Of a stretch of 64,000 nucleotides of DNA, positions 29,708 through 38,955 are shown one piece after another. The position numbers and the translations under genes were made by a program. The notes under the pieces were generated by a model. It searched no databases and was not told the origin of the DNA. It saw nothing but the letters and a program-made list of their open reading frames with translations. The stretch spans positions 1 to 64,000 of the forward strand of contig SCUB01000015.1 of the NCBI GenBank assembly GCA_004297465.1, read 5' to 3'. Source of the stretch: Xanthobacteraceae bacterium (GTDB lineage Bacteria > Pseudomonadota > Alphaproteobacteria > Rhizobiales > Xanthobacteraceae). How positions within the stretch are numbered: position 1 is the first letter of the stretch; every line of letters starts with the position of its first letter.

Positions 29708-30517
29708 ATGATCGCGCGCCTGTTCGCGGCCCTTCTTTTCACGCTCGCCGCCGCCGTTTCCGCCCACGCCGCGCCATGCGGCGGCGATTTCTCCGCCTTC
29801 CTCGCCACGATGGCGCGCGAGGCGCAGGCGCGCGGCATTTCGTCCTCGGTCACCGACGCGGCGCTTGCCGGCGTGACGCAGGATGCGGGCGTGCTGGCGT
29901 TCGACCGCCGCCAGCGCAACACCTTCAACAAGAGCTTCGAGCAGTATGTGGCGACCCGCGTCGGCGCCGGACGGCTTACCCGCGGCGCGCAGATGATGCA
30001 GCGCCACGCCGCGCTGCTGTCGCGCATCGAGCGGCAATACGGCGTGCCGCCGCAGATCCTGGTCGCGATCTGGGGCCTCGAGAGCGATTTCGGCGTCGGC
30101 GACATGGGCAGGCTGCCGGTGTTCCGCGTGCTCGCGACCATGGCGCACGACTGCCGCCGCACCGAGCTGTTCCAGCGCGAGCTTCTCGCCGCCCTGCAGA
30201 TCGTCCAGCGCGGCGATCTCGCGCTGTCCGACATGGTCGGCGCCTACGCCGGCGAGATCGGCCAGACCCAGTTCCTGCCGTCGTCCTACATCAAGTACGG
30301 CGTCGATTACGACGGCAACGGCCGCGTCGATCTGCGCCACTCGGTCGCCGACGTGCTGGCCTCGACCGCGAACCTGTTGCGCGCCAACGGCTGGCAGGCG
30401 GGTGCCCCCTACGGCGAGGGCACGGCGAATTTCGAGGCGATGCGCGAGTGGAACCGGGCGGTGGTGTACCGCAAGACCATCGCCTATTTCGCCGACCGGC
30501 TGGCGGGAGCGCAATAA
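29708..30517 (+). CDS. Lytic murein transglycosylase, MltB/GH103 type
   Basis: A 269-residue exported enzyme that cleaves peptidoglycan glycan strands to give 1,6-anhydromuramyl products. The signal peptide is MIARLFAALLFTLAAAVSAHAA. The catalytic glutamate is Glu125 in IWGLESDFG, and GEIGQTQFLPSSYIKYGVD and DYDGNGRVDLRHS are hallmark GH103 stretches. There is no lipobox, so it is a soluble periplasmic form, and no peptidoglycan-binding domain, unlike the paralogue at 39.5-40.8 kb. AGAGG precedes the ATG; an upstream in-frame ATG at 29609 would hide the signal peptide and was rejected. Confidence 0.92.
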   Translation: MIARLFAALLFTLAAAVSAHAAPCGGDFSAFLATMAREAQARGISSSVTDAALAGVTQDAGVLAFDRRQRNTFNKSFEQYVATRVGAGRLTRGAQMMQRHAALLSRIERQYGVPPQILVAIWGLESDFGVGDMGRLPVFRVLATMAHDCRRTELFQRELLAALQIVQRGDLALSDMVGAYAGEIGQTQFLPSSYIKYGVDYDGNGRVDLRHSVADVLASTANLLRANGWQAGAPYGEGTANFEAMREWNRAVVYRKTIAYFADRLAGAQ

Positions 30518-30536
30518 GGGGCGCCGGACACGCGCC

Positions 30537-31112
30537 TTACTCTCCCAGCACCTTCTCGATCCGCTTGTCCGGCACCAGCCACATCAGCGCCACCGCGACA
30601 TAGAGCGCGCCGGCGATCCACGGCGAAACGAACGCCAGCGGAATCGCGGCGAGATAGATCAGCGGCGAGATCTTGCCCTTGAGGTCGCGCCCCAGCGCTC
30701 GCGCGAGCTTGGCCTGCGGTCCTTCGCCGCGCAGGATCGCCAACTGCAACAGATAGTAGGCGACCGCGGCGGCGAGCAGCACGCCGCCATAGAGCGCGGT
30801 CGGCAGCGGCGCGAAATGGTTCTCGCCCATCCAGGCGGTGGCGAACGGGAACAGCGACAGCCAGAACAACAAGTGCATGTTGGCCCACAGCACCAGGCCG
30901 CTGACGTGGCTCGGCGTATGCAGAAGATGATGGTGGTTGTTCCAGTAGATCGCGACATAGATGAAGCTGAGGATGTAGCTGACGAACACCGGCGCCACGG
31001 AAGCGAGCGTGGCGAGGTCGGCGCCATGGGGCGGTTTCATCTCCAGCACCATGATGGTGATGATGATGGCGAGCACGCCGTCGCTGAAAGCCGCCAGCCG
31101 CTCGGTGCGCAT
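30537..31112 (-). CDS. TMEM175 family potassium channel-like protein
   Basis: A 191-residue membrane protein with the family signature FSDGV at residues 9-13 in the first helix and six hydrophobic segments. Bacterial TMEM175 proteins form tetrameric potassium-permeable channels without the usual selectivity-filter motif. It also has the histidine-rich NNHHHLLHT in the second to third segment, common in this family. It is followed after 18 bases by a DUF2798 gene in the same direction (upstream), suggesting a two-gene operon. Confidence 0.85.
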   Translation of the reverse strand: MRTERLAAFSDGVLAIIITIMVLEMKPPHGADLATLASVAPVFVSYILSFIYVAIYWNNHHHLLHTPSHVSGLVLWANMHLLFWLSLFPFATAWMGENHFAPLPTALYGGVLLAAAVAYYLLQLAILRGEGPQAKLARALGRDLKGKISPLIYLAAIPLAFVSPWIAGALYVAVALMWLVPDKRIEKVLGE

Positions 31113-31130
31113 CGGGCGCCTCCGCCGTAA

Positions 31131-31391
31131 TTACGTTTCCGTCTCCACCAGCAGCGCCACGATACGCCGCACCACCGGCAGCACCGCGAGCAGCGTCGGG
31201 TACGCCACCACCCACGACAGCGCCCATGCCTTCATCCAGATCGCGACCAGATGGGGGCTGGCGCCGACGCCGATCAGCGTCGCGATCAGCGAGATGATGA
31301 ATGTCATCATGATGGAGAGCACCAGCGGCATCACAAGACCGGCATAACGCGCGGGCAGCTTGCGGCGTGGGGCGAGATCAGAAAAGGTCAT
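31131..31391 (-). CDS. DUF2798 family membrane protein
   Basis: An 86-residue protein with two transmembrane helices. The pattern PARYAGLVMPLVLSIMMTFI then WMKAWALSWVVAYPTLLAVLP is that of DUF2798, a family of unknown function. The ATG at 31391 was chosen because the conserved region begins soon after; an upstream ATG at 31436 is possible. It lies just upstream of the TMEM175-like channel gene and may be co-transcribed with it. Confidence 0.78.
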   Translation of the reverse strand: MTFSDLAPRRKLPARYAGLVMPLVLSIMMTFIISLIATLIGVGASPHLVAIWMKAWALSWVVAYPTLLAVLPVVRRIVALLVETET

Positions 31392-31514
31392 GGGCTGGCC
31401 GTCGGAAGTTGGCGAAAAGGAAAGCTGGCGAAACACCCGGCGGATGCCTAGGCGCTCCGCCGCATATAAGCGGAATGCGCGGTTCGCGCAAATCGCGGTT
31501 GGAAGGGCGGCGCG

Positions 31515-32558
31515 TCAGCCGCCCCCGGCGGTGCTGTTCCTCACCACCGCCGACGACAGCGCGCCGCCGACCACGCAAGGCAGCCCGAGCGCCACCTGTC
31601 CGGCAGCGGCCGCGCCGATGCAGCCGAGCGCGATCGCGCTCTCGCCCATGCGGCTCCACCACGCGACGTCACGGCTGGTGGCCGAGCCCTTGCGCTTGAT
31701 CTCCTCGACGGCGGCCATCGCCTCGGCGCGGATGGCGCCGACGTCGACGGTGTCGGCGGCGACGATCACCTCGTCGAGCTGCTTGCCGGTTTCCTTGCCG
31801 ACGTGCGGGCGCGCGCGCTTGAGAAGACCGATCAGTTCGGGGTCGCGCGCCGCGTTGGTGGCCAGCGTGAACTTGGCCATCGAGCCGAGCATCAGGAGAT
31901 CGACATGGTCGCGGTCCTTGGCCCATGGCAGCATGGCGACGATGCGGCCGATCGGCTGGTAGTGCCGGCTGGCGAAGTGATAGCCCCACAGCGCGTCGAT
32001 GAGGTCGGGTGTCGGCGTCAGCATCGTGCCCTTGGCTGGCGCCGGGGTCGATTTGAAATAGCCGCGCACCTTGTGCCAGAAGCCGCGCTCGCCGATGGCG
32101 AGCGTGAGTTGCTGCAGGGTGGGCATTTCGCCGGCGAGATATTTCTCCATCATGACCTGGCGCGTGGGGAACCGCGCGCCATGGCGGCGCATCAGCGCTT
32201 TCCACTCCGGCAGCCCCGACCAGGCGATGGCGCGCACCGCGACCCACTGGTCTTCCGCCGGCAGCGTGCCGAGCGCGGCGACGAGCGTGTCGGCCTCGGC
32301 TGGCTGCGCGGCCAGCGCGCCGGCCAGGAAGCCGACATAGACTCCTGCCGAATCCGGATTGTGGAACACGCCGAACTGGCTCATGGCGCGCACCGCCGCC
32401 GGCAGGTCGCGATGGTCGCTCGCCGCGCGGTAGTGCGAGATGAAGCGCAACAGCGCCGCGTTGGAGGCGAAGTCAGCCGGCGCGGCGGCGGCCGGACTCC
32501 AGGCCGGCAACAACAGGCCGGCAAGGATGAGAACGGCGAGGCCGAGACGGGTGCGCAT
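31515..32558 (-). CDS. Exported protein of unknown function
   Basis: A 347-residue protein with a signal peptide (MRTRLGLAVLILAGLLLPAW, then SPAAAAPA). The rest is largely helical and TPR/HEAT-like in composition, with LRFISHYRAASDHRDLPAAV and LPAEDQWVAVRAIAWSGLPEW. The C terminus ends in a Gly/Ala-rich hydrophobic stretch (IALGCIGAAAAGQVALGLP) that could anchor it in a membrane. I do not recognise a family. It is divergent from the amidase gene at 32741, and the two exported proteins may share a control region. Confidence 0.7.
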   Translation of the reverse strand: MRTRLGLAVLILAGLLLPAWSPAAAAPADFASNAALLRFISHYRAASDHRDLPAAVRAMSQFGVFHNPDSAGVYVGFLAGALAAQPAEADTLVAALGTLPAEDQWVAVRAIAWSGLPEWKALMRRHGARFPTRQVMMEKYLAGEMPTLQQLTLAIGERGFWHKVRGYFKSTPAPAKGTMLTPTPDLIDALWGYHFASRHYQPIGRIVAMLPWAKDRDHVDLLMLGSMAKFTLATNAARDPELIGLLKRARPHVGKETGKQLDEVIVAADTVDVGAIRAEAMAAVEEIKRKGSATSRDVAWWSRMGESAIALGCIGAAAAGQVALGLPCVVGGALSSAVVRNSTAGGG

Positions 32559-32740
32559 GCGGGTTCCTCCGCGGGGTTGGCTTGGGCGGCAGGACGCACA
32601 ACACCGGGCGGGACAGGCATTTTCGTGACAGGGCGGCGGCGAAGTGACGGCGAAACCGGCCCGATGGATCCGATTTCGCTGAATGGAATCCGTCGGTTAT
32701 CCTTAAGGCGGGAAGCCGCCAGGCGGGAGGGGCATCGGAA

Positions 32741-33415
32741 ATGGCTGCGAGCAGGGCCGTGCATGCGATGGCCATCGTGACGATGTGGGTCGCGGCCATC
32801 GCCATGGCGCGGGCGGGGCCGGAAGCAGATTTCGAGGCCGCGTCATGGCGCGCGCTGGCGCGCGCCTCAGGCGAGCCGCGCATTCCGGGATTGACGATCG
32901 TCTACCTGCATCCGCTCGGCGCGCCGGAGGCGGCCAATCGCTGGGACAACATCATCGTGCATCAGACCGAGGGCCCGCCGGGCTCGGCACGCATCGGGGC
33001 TGCGGCGCAGGCGAAGAATCCGGCGCGGCGCGGCGTCACCGTCTGGGTCGAGACCGATGGCACGGTCATCTGGGCCGCGCCCGAATACGCCGTCCCGACC
33101 CACGGCGACGGCGCCAACCGCAACGACAACAGGTATGTCGACAACCGCGCCACCTATCGCGCCGTGCTCGCGCGCAATTCCATCGGCGTGGAATTTTCCG
33201 GCAACTATCCCGATGTGACGGCGCCGGCGACCGAAGCGCAGGTGGCGGCATGGCGCGTGCTGGTGCGCTTCCTGCAGGAGCGCTACGCCATCCCGCCCGA
33301 ACGCATCTATGCCCACAACTGGATCGACTACAAGGACGCGCGCTATTGCGAGGGCTGCGCGCTCGCGACGCTGGCGCGCGAACTCGGCTACCGTCCGTCG
33401 CGGGTGCGCGATTGA
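32741..33415 (+). CDS. N-acetylmuramoyl-L-alanine amidase (amidase_2 type)
   Basis: A 224-residue exported zinc amidase that cuts the stem peptide from muramic acid. The signal sequence occupies the first ~25 residues. Zinc ligands are suggested by His74 in IIVHQTEGPP and by the His and Cys of YAHNWIDYKDARYCEGC. The domain fits the T7-lysozyme/PGRP fold in length and order. An ATG at 32741 follows CGGGAGGGG. It lies back-to-back with another exported protein and is followed by a REP cluster. Confidence 0.85.
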   Translation: MAASRAVHAMAIVTMWVAAIAMARAGPEADFEAASWRALARASGEPRIPGLTIVYLHPLGAPEAANRWDNIIVHQTEGPPGSARIGAAAQAKNPARRGVTVWVETDGTVIWAAPEYAVPTHGDGANRNDNRYVDNRATYRAVLARNSIGVEFSGNYPDVTAPATEAQVAAWRVLVRFLQERYAIPPERIYAHNWIDYKDARYCEGCALATLARELGYRPSRVRD

Positions 33416-33426
33416 GAGTTTTGTTT

Positions 33427-33584
33427 CGTCATCGCCGGGCTTGACCTCGGTTCGTCTTCGTCATTGCCGGGCTCGGCAATCCAGCTTCCTTTGCGGCGGC
33501 TATCTTGGCGGGTCTTTGTGGATGCCCGGGTCGAGCCCGGGCATGACGAGGGAGAGTCATCGCCGGGTCTGACCCGGCAATCCC
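33427..33584. repeat. REP cluster, four hairpins
   Basis: Elements at 33428-33450 (partial), 33460-33483 (GTCATTGCCGGGCTCGGCAATCCAG), 33530-33556 (GGATGCCCGGGTCGAGCCCGGGCATGACG) and 33556-33583 (GTCATCGCCGGGTCTGACCCGGCAATCCC). The last one codes the final residues (GLPGQTRR) and stop of the reductase gene on the minus strand. Confidence 0.85.
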
Positions 33585-34816
33585 GCTTGCAGCACCGATT
33601 TCAGCGCGAAGGCGGGGTCGGCGGCCTCGCCCGGCGAAAGCGCCGCGCCGCTGTCGAGAATCTTGCGCGCCACGACGTGATCGGCCGGCCGGTTGATCGA
33701 ATCGACCGCGATCATGCGGCCGGCGCGGAAATAGAACGCCGAGAACGCGCGCGCTTCCGGCGCACCGCGCAACACCACGCCGTCATAGCCGGCCGACAGG
33801 CCGGCCATCTGCAGCTTGACGTCATACTGGTCCGACCAGAACCATGGCGCGGCGGTGAACGGCCGCTCCAGGCCCATCAATGCGGCGGCCGCCGACTTGC
33901 CCTGCTCGATGGCGTTCTGCACCGATTCCAGCCGCAAGAACCGGTCCGAGCCGTCGATGCGCCGCGCCGTGCAGTCGCCGGCTGCGGTGATGCGCGGATC
34001 GGAGGTGCGCGCGCAGGCGTCGACGATGATGCCGGCATCGCAAGCCAGCCCGCAGGCTTTGGCGAGGTCGTCGTCGGGAATGATGCCGATGCCGACGATG
34101 ACGAGATCGGTCGCCTCGCGCGCGCCGTCGCCGGTCACCACGGCGCTGACATGGCCGTCCTCGCCTTCAAGCGCGGCGACCGTTGTGTCGAGACGCAGCC
34201 GCACGCCGTTGGCCTCGTGCAGCGCGCGGAAGAAATCCGAGATCGGCGGCGCCACCGCGCGCGCCATCAGCCGCGGCACCGCCTCGTACACCGTCACTTC
34301 CTTGCCGAATTTCTTGCGCGCGGTCGCTGCGATCTCGAGACCGATGAAGCCGCCGCCGATCACCGCGACGCGTTCGGCGCGCGCCAGCCGGGCGAGGATG
34401 GCCCTGGAATCGTCGAGGCCGCGCAGGTAGGCGACGCCGTCGAGATCGGCGCCCGGAACCGGCAGCAGGCGCGGCCGCGAGCCGGTGGCGAGCACCAGCC
34501 CGGAATAGGACAGCGTCCGGCCGTCGCCAAGCGTCACGGTTCGCGCGGCGCGGTCGATCGCGGTGACGCGCGCGGCGCGGTGCAGTTCGATGCGATGCTC
34601 GGCCAGCGCCTCGGCCGAGCGCATGACCAGGCGCTCCTCGTCGGTTTCGCCGGCGAGATACTGCTTGGAGAGCGGCGGACGGTGATAGGGCAGGTAGGGT
34701 TCTTCGCCGATCAGCAGGAGTTCGCCGTCATAGCCGTCGGCGCGCAGCGATTCCGCCGCCTGCAGCCCGGCCTGTCCGGCGCCTACGACGATGATGGGCG
34801 CGGCGGCGGAACTCAT
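33557..34816 (-). CDS. FAD-dependent ferredoxin/rubredoxin-type reductase
   Basis: A 419-residue pyridine-nucleotide-disulfide-type oxidoreductase of the ferredoxin or putidaredoxin reductase class (CamA/RubB/ThcD-like). The FAD motif is IIVVGAGQAGLQAAESL, the NAD(P)H motif VAVIGGGFIGLEIAATA, and the second FAD motif ITAAGDCTARR. YLPYHRPPLSKQYL is typical of this branch. It would pass electrons from NADH to a small ferredoxin for a cytochrome P450 or dioxygenase; no partner is nearby. The ATG at 34816 is the likely start, and the upstream open frame is not homologous. The C terminus was replaced by a REP element. Confidence 0.9.
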   Translation of the reverse strand: MSSAAAPIIVVGAGQAGLQAAESLRADGYDGELLLIGEEPYLPYHRPPLSKQYLAGETDEERLVMRSAEALAEHRIELHRAARVTAIDRAARTVTLGDGRTLSYSGLVLATGSRPRLLPVPGADLDGVAYLRGLDDSRAILARLARAERVAVIGGGFIGLEIAATARKKFGKEVTVYEAVPRLMARAVAPPISDFFRALHEANGVRLRLDTTVAALEGEDGHVSAVVTGDGAREATDLVIVGIGIIPDDDLAKACGLACDAGIIVDACARTSDPRITAAGDCTARRIDGSDRFLRLESVQNAIEQGKSAAAALMGLERPFTAAPWFWSDQYDVKLQMAGLSAGYDGVVLRGAPEARAFSAFYFRAGRMIAVDSINRPADHVVARKILDSGAALSPGEAADPAFALKSVLQAGLPGQTRR

Positions 34817-34986
34817 CCCTGGCTCATCCCTGAAAGCGGCGGCAACGCCGATGCGCCGGCGCTGTCCAGGTTCATTGTCCCGTGCCGGAAGGAGCCTGGC
34901 AAGCCGGCATCCCCGGCAGGCCGGCCTTGCGAAAACCGGATCGCGCTTTAACATTCGTCGCGGCAGGCTGCGGTCGGAGGGACATT

Positions 34987-35406
34987 TTGAGCGGGATCAT
35001 CACCTATCGCGGCACGGTCTATCCGTGGCACTGCGACCACATGGGCCACATGAACGTGATGTGGTACGTCGGCAAGTTCGACGAGGCGACCTGGCAGTTC
35101 TTCACCACCATCGGCGTGACGCCGGGCTACATGCGCGACAGCCATTGCGGCATGGCGGCGGTGCAGCAGAACATCAGCTACCGGCGTGAACTGATGGCGG
35201 GCGAGTGCGTCGAGGTGCTCACGGTGCTGATCGAGATGCGCGAGCGCGTCATCCGCTTCACCCATGAGATGCGCAACGTCGAGACCGGCGACGTGTCGGC
35301 CATTTGCGAACTGACCGGCGTGCACATGGACCGCCAGGCGCGCAGGTCGTGCGCGTTTCCCGTGGCGATCCGCAGCGCGGCGCAGGTCTATGCCGAGGTC
35401 GAATAG
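34987..35406 (+). CDS. Acyl-CoA thioesterase (4HBT hotdog family)
   Basis: A 139-residue hotdog-fold thioesterase with the 4HBT motif YPWHCDHMGHMNVMWYVGKFDEA, where an aspartate (CDHMGHMN) is catalytic in this family. The start was set to TTG at 34987 because GGAGGGACA precedes it at the right distance; the upstream ATG at 34882 would run across the divergent reductase's control region. Its TAG stop abuts the msrB stop on the other strand with no base between. The substrate is unknown; small acyl or hydroxybenzoyl-CoA is usual. Confidence 0.88.
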   Translation: MSGIITYRGTVYPWHCDHMGHMNVMWYVGKFDEATWQFFTTIGVTPGYMRDSHCGMAAVQQNISYRRELMAGECVEVLTVLIEMRERVIRFTHEMRNVETGDVSAICELTGVHMDRQARRSCAFPVAIRSAAQVYAEVE

Positions 35407-35802
<396 letters not shown>

Positions 35803-35826
35803 GCGGGCTTTCCTTAGCGGCCTCCT

Positions 35827-36534
35827 TCAGTTGGTCTGCGCCTGGCCGATCAGCACCGGCGTTGAGCGATAGACGTCGCCGAACGTCTTCTTGAGGTTTT
35901 CGATCTTGGGGCGGTCGTTGAAATAGATGTAGGGCTGGTTCGGGTGCAGCGTGGCGTAGTCCTGATGATAGGCCTCGGCGCGGTAGAACGCGCCGAGCGG
36001 ATCGAGCCGCGTCACGATCGGGCGGGCGAACGCCTTTGTTGCGGTGAGCTGGTCGATATAGGCCTGCGCGGCGCGCTTCTGCTCGCCGTCGCGGAAGAAG
36101 ATCGCGGAGCGGTATTGCGTCCCGACGTCGTTGTCCTGGCGGTTGAGCTGGGTCGGGTCGTGCGCGACCGAGAAGAAAATCTGCAGGATGCGGCCGTAGG
36201 AAATCTGCTTCGGATCGTAAGTGACCTCGACCGCCTCGGCGTGGCCGGTGTTGCCGCGGCTGACGAGGTCGTAGCGCGCGCTTTCGGCGCCGCCGCCGGC
36301 ATAGCCGGAGATCGCCCGCACCACCCCCTTGGTGTGCTGGTACACCGCCTGCACGCCCCAGAAGCAGCCGCCGGCGAGCACGACCGTCTGCGGGCCGTCG
36401 CCGGGCGGCAGGTCGGCGGTGGGTGGCGGCAGCGTCATGGCCTCTCCGGCGGGCACGGGCCGCGCGATGAGCGGCAGCGCCAGCAGGGCGGCGATCAGTG
36501 GAAGGGCGCGGCGGCGGTCGGGGCGAAGGGGCAT
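35827..36534 (-). CDS. msrA: Exported peptide-methionine (S)-S-oxide reductase
   Basis: MsrA reduces methionine-S-sulfoxide. The active-site motif is GGCFWGVQAVYQ, followed by the conserved GYAGG and the C-terminal YHQDYATLHPNQPYI. A signal peptide precedes it (MPLRPDRRRALPLIAALLALPLIARPVPAG), so this is a periplasmic form, 235 residues. The ATG at 36534 has AAGGA eight bases upstream; ATG at 36543 would be too close to that site. It precedes cytoplasmic msrB in one operon. The reductant in the periplasm is unknown. Confidence 0.94.
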   Translation of the reverse strand: MPLRPDRRRALPLIAALLALPLIARPVPAGEAMTLPPPTADLPPGDGPQTVVLAGGCFWGVQAVYQHTKGVVRAISGYAGGGAESARYDLVSRGNTGHAEAVEVTYDPKQISYGRILQIFFSVAHDPTQLNRQDNDVGTQYRSAIFFRDGEQKRAAQAYIDQLTATKAFARPIVTRLDPLGAFYRAEAYHQDYATLHPNQPYIYFNDRPKIENLKKTFGDVYRSTPVLIGQAQTN

Positions 36535-36637
36535 GGCGGTCATCCTTGGGTGATGCGGATTATGCCTTTCAAATACGCGCCGGCGCGGGCCGCGATCGGC
36601 CGCCGCCGCACACAAGTTCGTGAGCGATCTCCGGATC

Positions 36638-37750
36638 TTAGGTGACGATGCTCAGCCGTTTGGCGGCCCGCGTGATGCCGGTGTAGAGCCAGCGCGCGCG
36701 GCTCTCGGCAAAGGCGAAGCTCTCGTCGAACAGCACCACGTCATCCCATTGCGAACCCTGCGCCTTGTGCACGGTCAGCACATAGCCGAAGTCGAATTCG
36801 TCGTAGGGCTTGCGGTTGTCCCACGGCACGTCGTCGAGCGTGCCGTCGAAGCATTCCGGGCGCACCGACACCTTGACCGGCCGCCCGCCGATGTCCTCGT
36901 CGGGCACGAGGCGCATGGTGATGATGCGCGACTTCGAGGCGGCGCGCTCGCGCACCGTCCACAAGCCGCCGTTGAACAGCATCTTGCGGCGGTTGTTGCG
37001 CAGGCACACCAGCTTGTCGCCCGCCACCGGCAGCGCCTCGACGAGGCCGCGCCGCTCGCGCAAGCGCTTGTTGTAGGCGCGCCGCGTGGCGTTGCGCCCG
37101 ACCAGCACCTGATCGGCGTTGAGCACGCGCGCCGGATCGAGGTTGCCGCGCGCCACCACCTCGGTCTCGCCGTAGCGGCCGGGTTCGAGGTCGCGGCCCT
37201 CGCGCACGTCCATGGAGAGCCGCACGATGGGATCGTCCTGGGCCTGGCGGTGCACCTCGGTCAGCATGGCGTCGGGCGCCTCGCTGGTGAAGAAGCCGCC
37301 GCCCGAGATCGGCGGCAGCTGCGCCGGATCGCCGAGCACCAAGAGCGGCACGCCGAACGACAAGAGGTCGCGCCCCAGCTCGGCGTCGACCATCGAGCAT
37401 TCGTCGATGATGATGAGTTTGGCTTTCGAGGCCGGCGCGTCGTCCCACAATTCGAAGCTCGGCTGCTCGTCGCCGCTCTCGCGCGTGCGGTAGATTAGCG
37501 CGTGGATGGTGGAGGCGCCCTCGCAGCCGCGTCCGCGCATGACCAGCGCCGCCTTGCCGGTGAAGGCGGCGAACTTCACCTCGCCGTCGACGCCCTCGGC
37601 GATGTGGCGCGCCAGCATGGTCTTGCCGGTGCCGGCATAGCCGAACAGGCGGAACACCTGCGGCGCGCCGCCGCGGCGGCTCGGCTTGTCCTTCAGCCAG
37701 GCCGCCACCCTGGCGAGCGCTTCGTCCTGATGCGGCGTGAAGGCGGGCAT
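36638..37750 (-). CDS. RecD-like ATP-dependent helicase / AAA family
   Basis: A 370-residue superfamily 1 helicase of the RecD/UvrD_C_2 type. Walker A is GYAGTGKT at residues 37-44, Walker B LIIIDECSMV, motif III LVLGDPAQLPPI, and the C-terminal motifs are TVHKAQGSQWDDVV and YTGITRAAKRL. It is shorter than RecD2, so it lacks the long N-terminal extension. A role in DNA repair is likely; partners are unknown. GTG at 37759 or ATG at 37750 may be the start. It is not adjacent to recB or recC. Confidence 0.85.
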   Translation of the reverse strand: MPAFTPHQDEALARVAAWLKDKPSRRGGAPQVFRLFGYAGTGKTMLARHIAEGVDGEVKFAAFTGKAALVMRGRGCEGASTIHALIYRTRESGDEQPSFELWDDAPASKAKLIIIDECSMVDAELGRDLLSFGVPLLVLGDPAQLPPISGGGFFTSEAPDAMLTEVHRQAQDDPIVRLSMDVREGRDLEPGRYGETEVVARGNLDPARVLNADQVLVGRNATRRAYNKRLRERRGLVEALPVAGDKLVCLRNNRRKMLFNGGLWTVRERAASKSRIITMRLVPDEDIGGRPVKVSVRPECFDGTLDDVPWDNRKPYDEFDFGYVLTVHKAQGSQWDDVVLFDESFAFAESRARWLYTGITRAAKRLSIVT

Positions 37751-37872
37751 GGGATCCACCGCTCCATGCCGGCGCGTGGCTTTCTGCGCGTCGGCGTCGA
37801 TGATTCGGGATCACCGACGCTGGCGGATCGGGCATGCGAAGGCAAGGGAAGCTTCTGTCGCGCCCACCTCTG

Positions 37873-38033
37873 CCCCTATCATACGCGGGCCTGACCCGCG
37901 CATCCATTTTTTTCGTGAGACAAGATGGATTGCCGGATCAAGTCCGGCAATGACAAGCGGGGGTGGATGGCCGGGTCAGGCCTGGCAATGACGAGCGGGG
38001 GGTGGATGGCCGGATCAAGTCCGGCCATGACGG
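37873..38033. repeat. REP cluster, four hairpins
   Basis: Hairpins at 37879-37906 (TCATACGCGGGCCTGACCCGCGCATCC), 37924-37953 (GGATTGCCGGATCAAGTCCGGCAATGAC), 37965-37993 (GGATGGCCGGGTCAGGCCTGGCAATGACG) and 38003-38031 (GGATGGCCGGATCAAGTCCGGCCATGACG). They fill most of the 312-base gap 37751-38062, which has no gene. Confidence 0.85.
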
Positions 38034-38062
38034 GCGGGAAGATGTCGCGGGGGAAACGTCCC

Positions 38063-38311
38063 TCAGGATTCGAACGTCACGCCGGCTTCGGTATCGCTGC
38101 GCCACACCACGCGGGCCGGCGTGTCGATGTCGCGGGCACGGATGATGAGGTCGAAGGTGTTCGGCAGCGTGCCGGTGTCGGCCAAGTGCAGCCTGGCGCC
38201 GGTCTCGGAAAGATTACGCACGGTGCAGTTTATGGTCGAGCAGCGCTTGTTGAAAGTGATGACGCCACCGAAGAAGGTGCGAATGCGGGGATGCCGGCGC
38301 TGGTCTTGCAT
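38063..38311 (-). CDS. PilZ domain protein
   Basis: An 82-residue single-domain PilZ protein, a likely c-di-GMP receptor. The N-terminal RRHPRIRT corresponds to the RxxxR ligand motif and the later NLSETGARL to the [D/N]xSxxG motif. No other domain is present. The ATG at 38311 was chosen as it begins just before the arginine motif. It stands alone on its strand between REPs and a divergent gene and might control motility or polysaccharide, which is inference. Confidence 0.8.
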   Translation of the reverse strand: MQDQRRHPRIRTFFGGVITFNKRCSTINCTVRNLSETGARLHLADTGTLPNTFDLIIRARDIDTPARVVWRSDTEAGVTFES

Positions 38312-38544
38312 TTGCGTATTCCAACCGGGAATACCGACACAGCGGTGCGCTGGTCGGGTGTGCTCCATCATTTGCGGTATCCTAGCACAAGCGGGAACCG
38401 ATGCCGACCGCCCGCGTTTCATGTAGAGCGTAAATTTGGTCTTAACGTAAATTGTTGGTTGCTGGACATTTTGGCCAATCGTGGCGGAATTCCAGCATGA
38501 GCGTTCAGGTGGCGTTCAAGGCCGGTTGCGCAAGATCCGACGCT

Positions 38545-38574
38545 CCACCATCTCAAGACCAGGTTCGATGGTGG
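38545..38574 (+). promoter_or_regulatory. 5' leader hairpin before the Gly/Tyr-rich gene
   Basis: CCACCATC (38545-38552) pairs with GATGGTGG (38567-38574), 8 base pairs with a 14-base loop, ending 24 bases before the ATG at 38599. It could be a stability or RNA-binding element; it may also be chance in GC-rich DNA. Direct repeats CGTAAATT near 38429-38455 lie farther upstream. Confidence 0.35.
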
Positions 38575-38598
38575 TGGACCTAACTTTTGAGGTGCCAC

Positions 38599-38955
38599 AT
38601 GAAGAAAACCATTCTGGCTTTGGCGACCGCAGCGACGGTCGCAGCAGGCGTCATCGCGGCGCCGCAAACGGCGGACGCGCGCGCGCGCTGGTGGCCGGGC
38701 GCGGTCATCGGCGGTCTTGCCGCCGGCGCCATCATCGGCGGAGCCGTCGCCAACCGCGGCTATTATTACGGCGGCCCCTACGCCTACGACTCCTACGCCT
38801 ATTATGACGACTCCTATTACGGTGACCCCTACGCCTATGGTGGCGGTCCCTACGCCTATGGTGGCGGTCCCTACGGTCGGATTTACTCCGGACCTTATGG
38901 CGCCTATGGCGCCTATAACGACAAATACGGCTACCGCCACGATCCGGCGCCGTGA
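38599..38955 (+). CDS. Small exported Gly/Tyr-rich protein
   Basis: A 118-residue protein with a signal peptide (MKKTILALATAATVAAGVIA, then APQTADA). Near residues 36-50 a Gly/Ala segment GAVIGGLAAGAIIGGAVA could span a membrane. The rest is Tyr/Gly/Pro-rich with near-repeats (DPYAYGGGPYAYGGGPY). GAGGTG precedes the ATG. The layout resembles a small exported protein common in rhizobia with no known function. The downstream gene at 39164 shares the signal peptide plus Gly/Ala segment plan. Confidence 0.75.
   Translation: MKKTILALATAATVAAGVIAAPQTADARARWWPGAVIGGLAAGAIIGGAVANRGYYYGGPYAYDSYAYYDDSYYGDPYAYGGGPYAYGGGPYGRIYSGPYGAYGAYNDKYGYRHDPAP

Noticed and set aside
28546-30603. Long plus-strand frame through the REP cluster and GST gene
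   Set aside because: It reads REP hairpins as peptide (IAGSSPAMT-like) and is antisense to GST, then out of frame with the transglycosylase.
37925-38500. Open frame with IKSGNDKRG-type peptides
   Set aside because: Translation of REP hairpins and of the strand opposite PilZ; not a gene.
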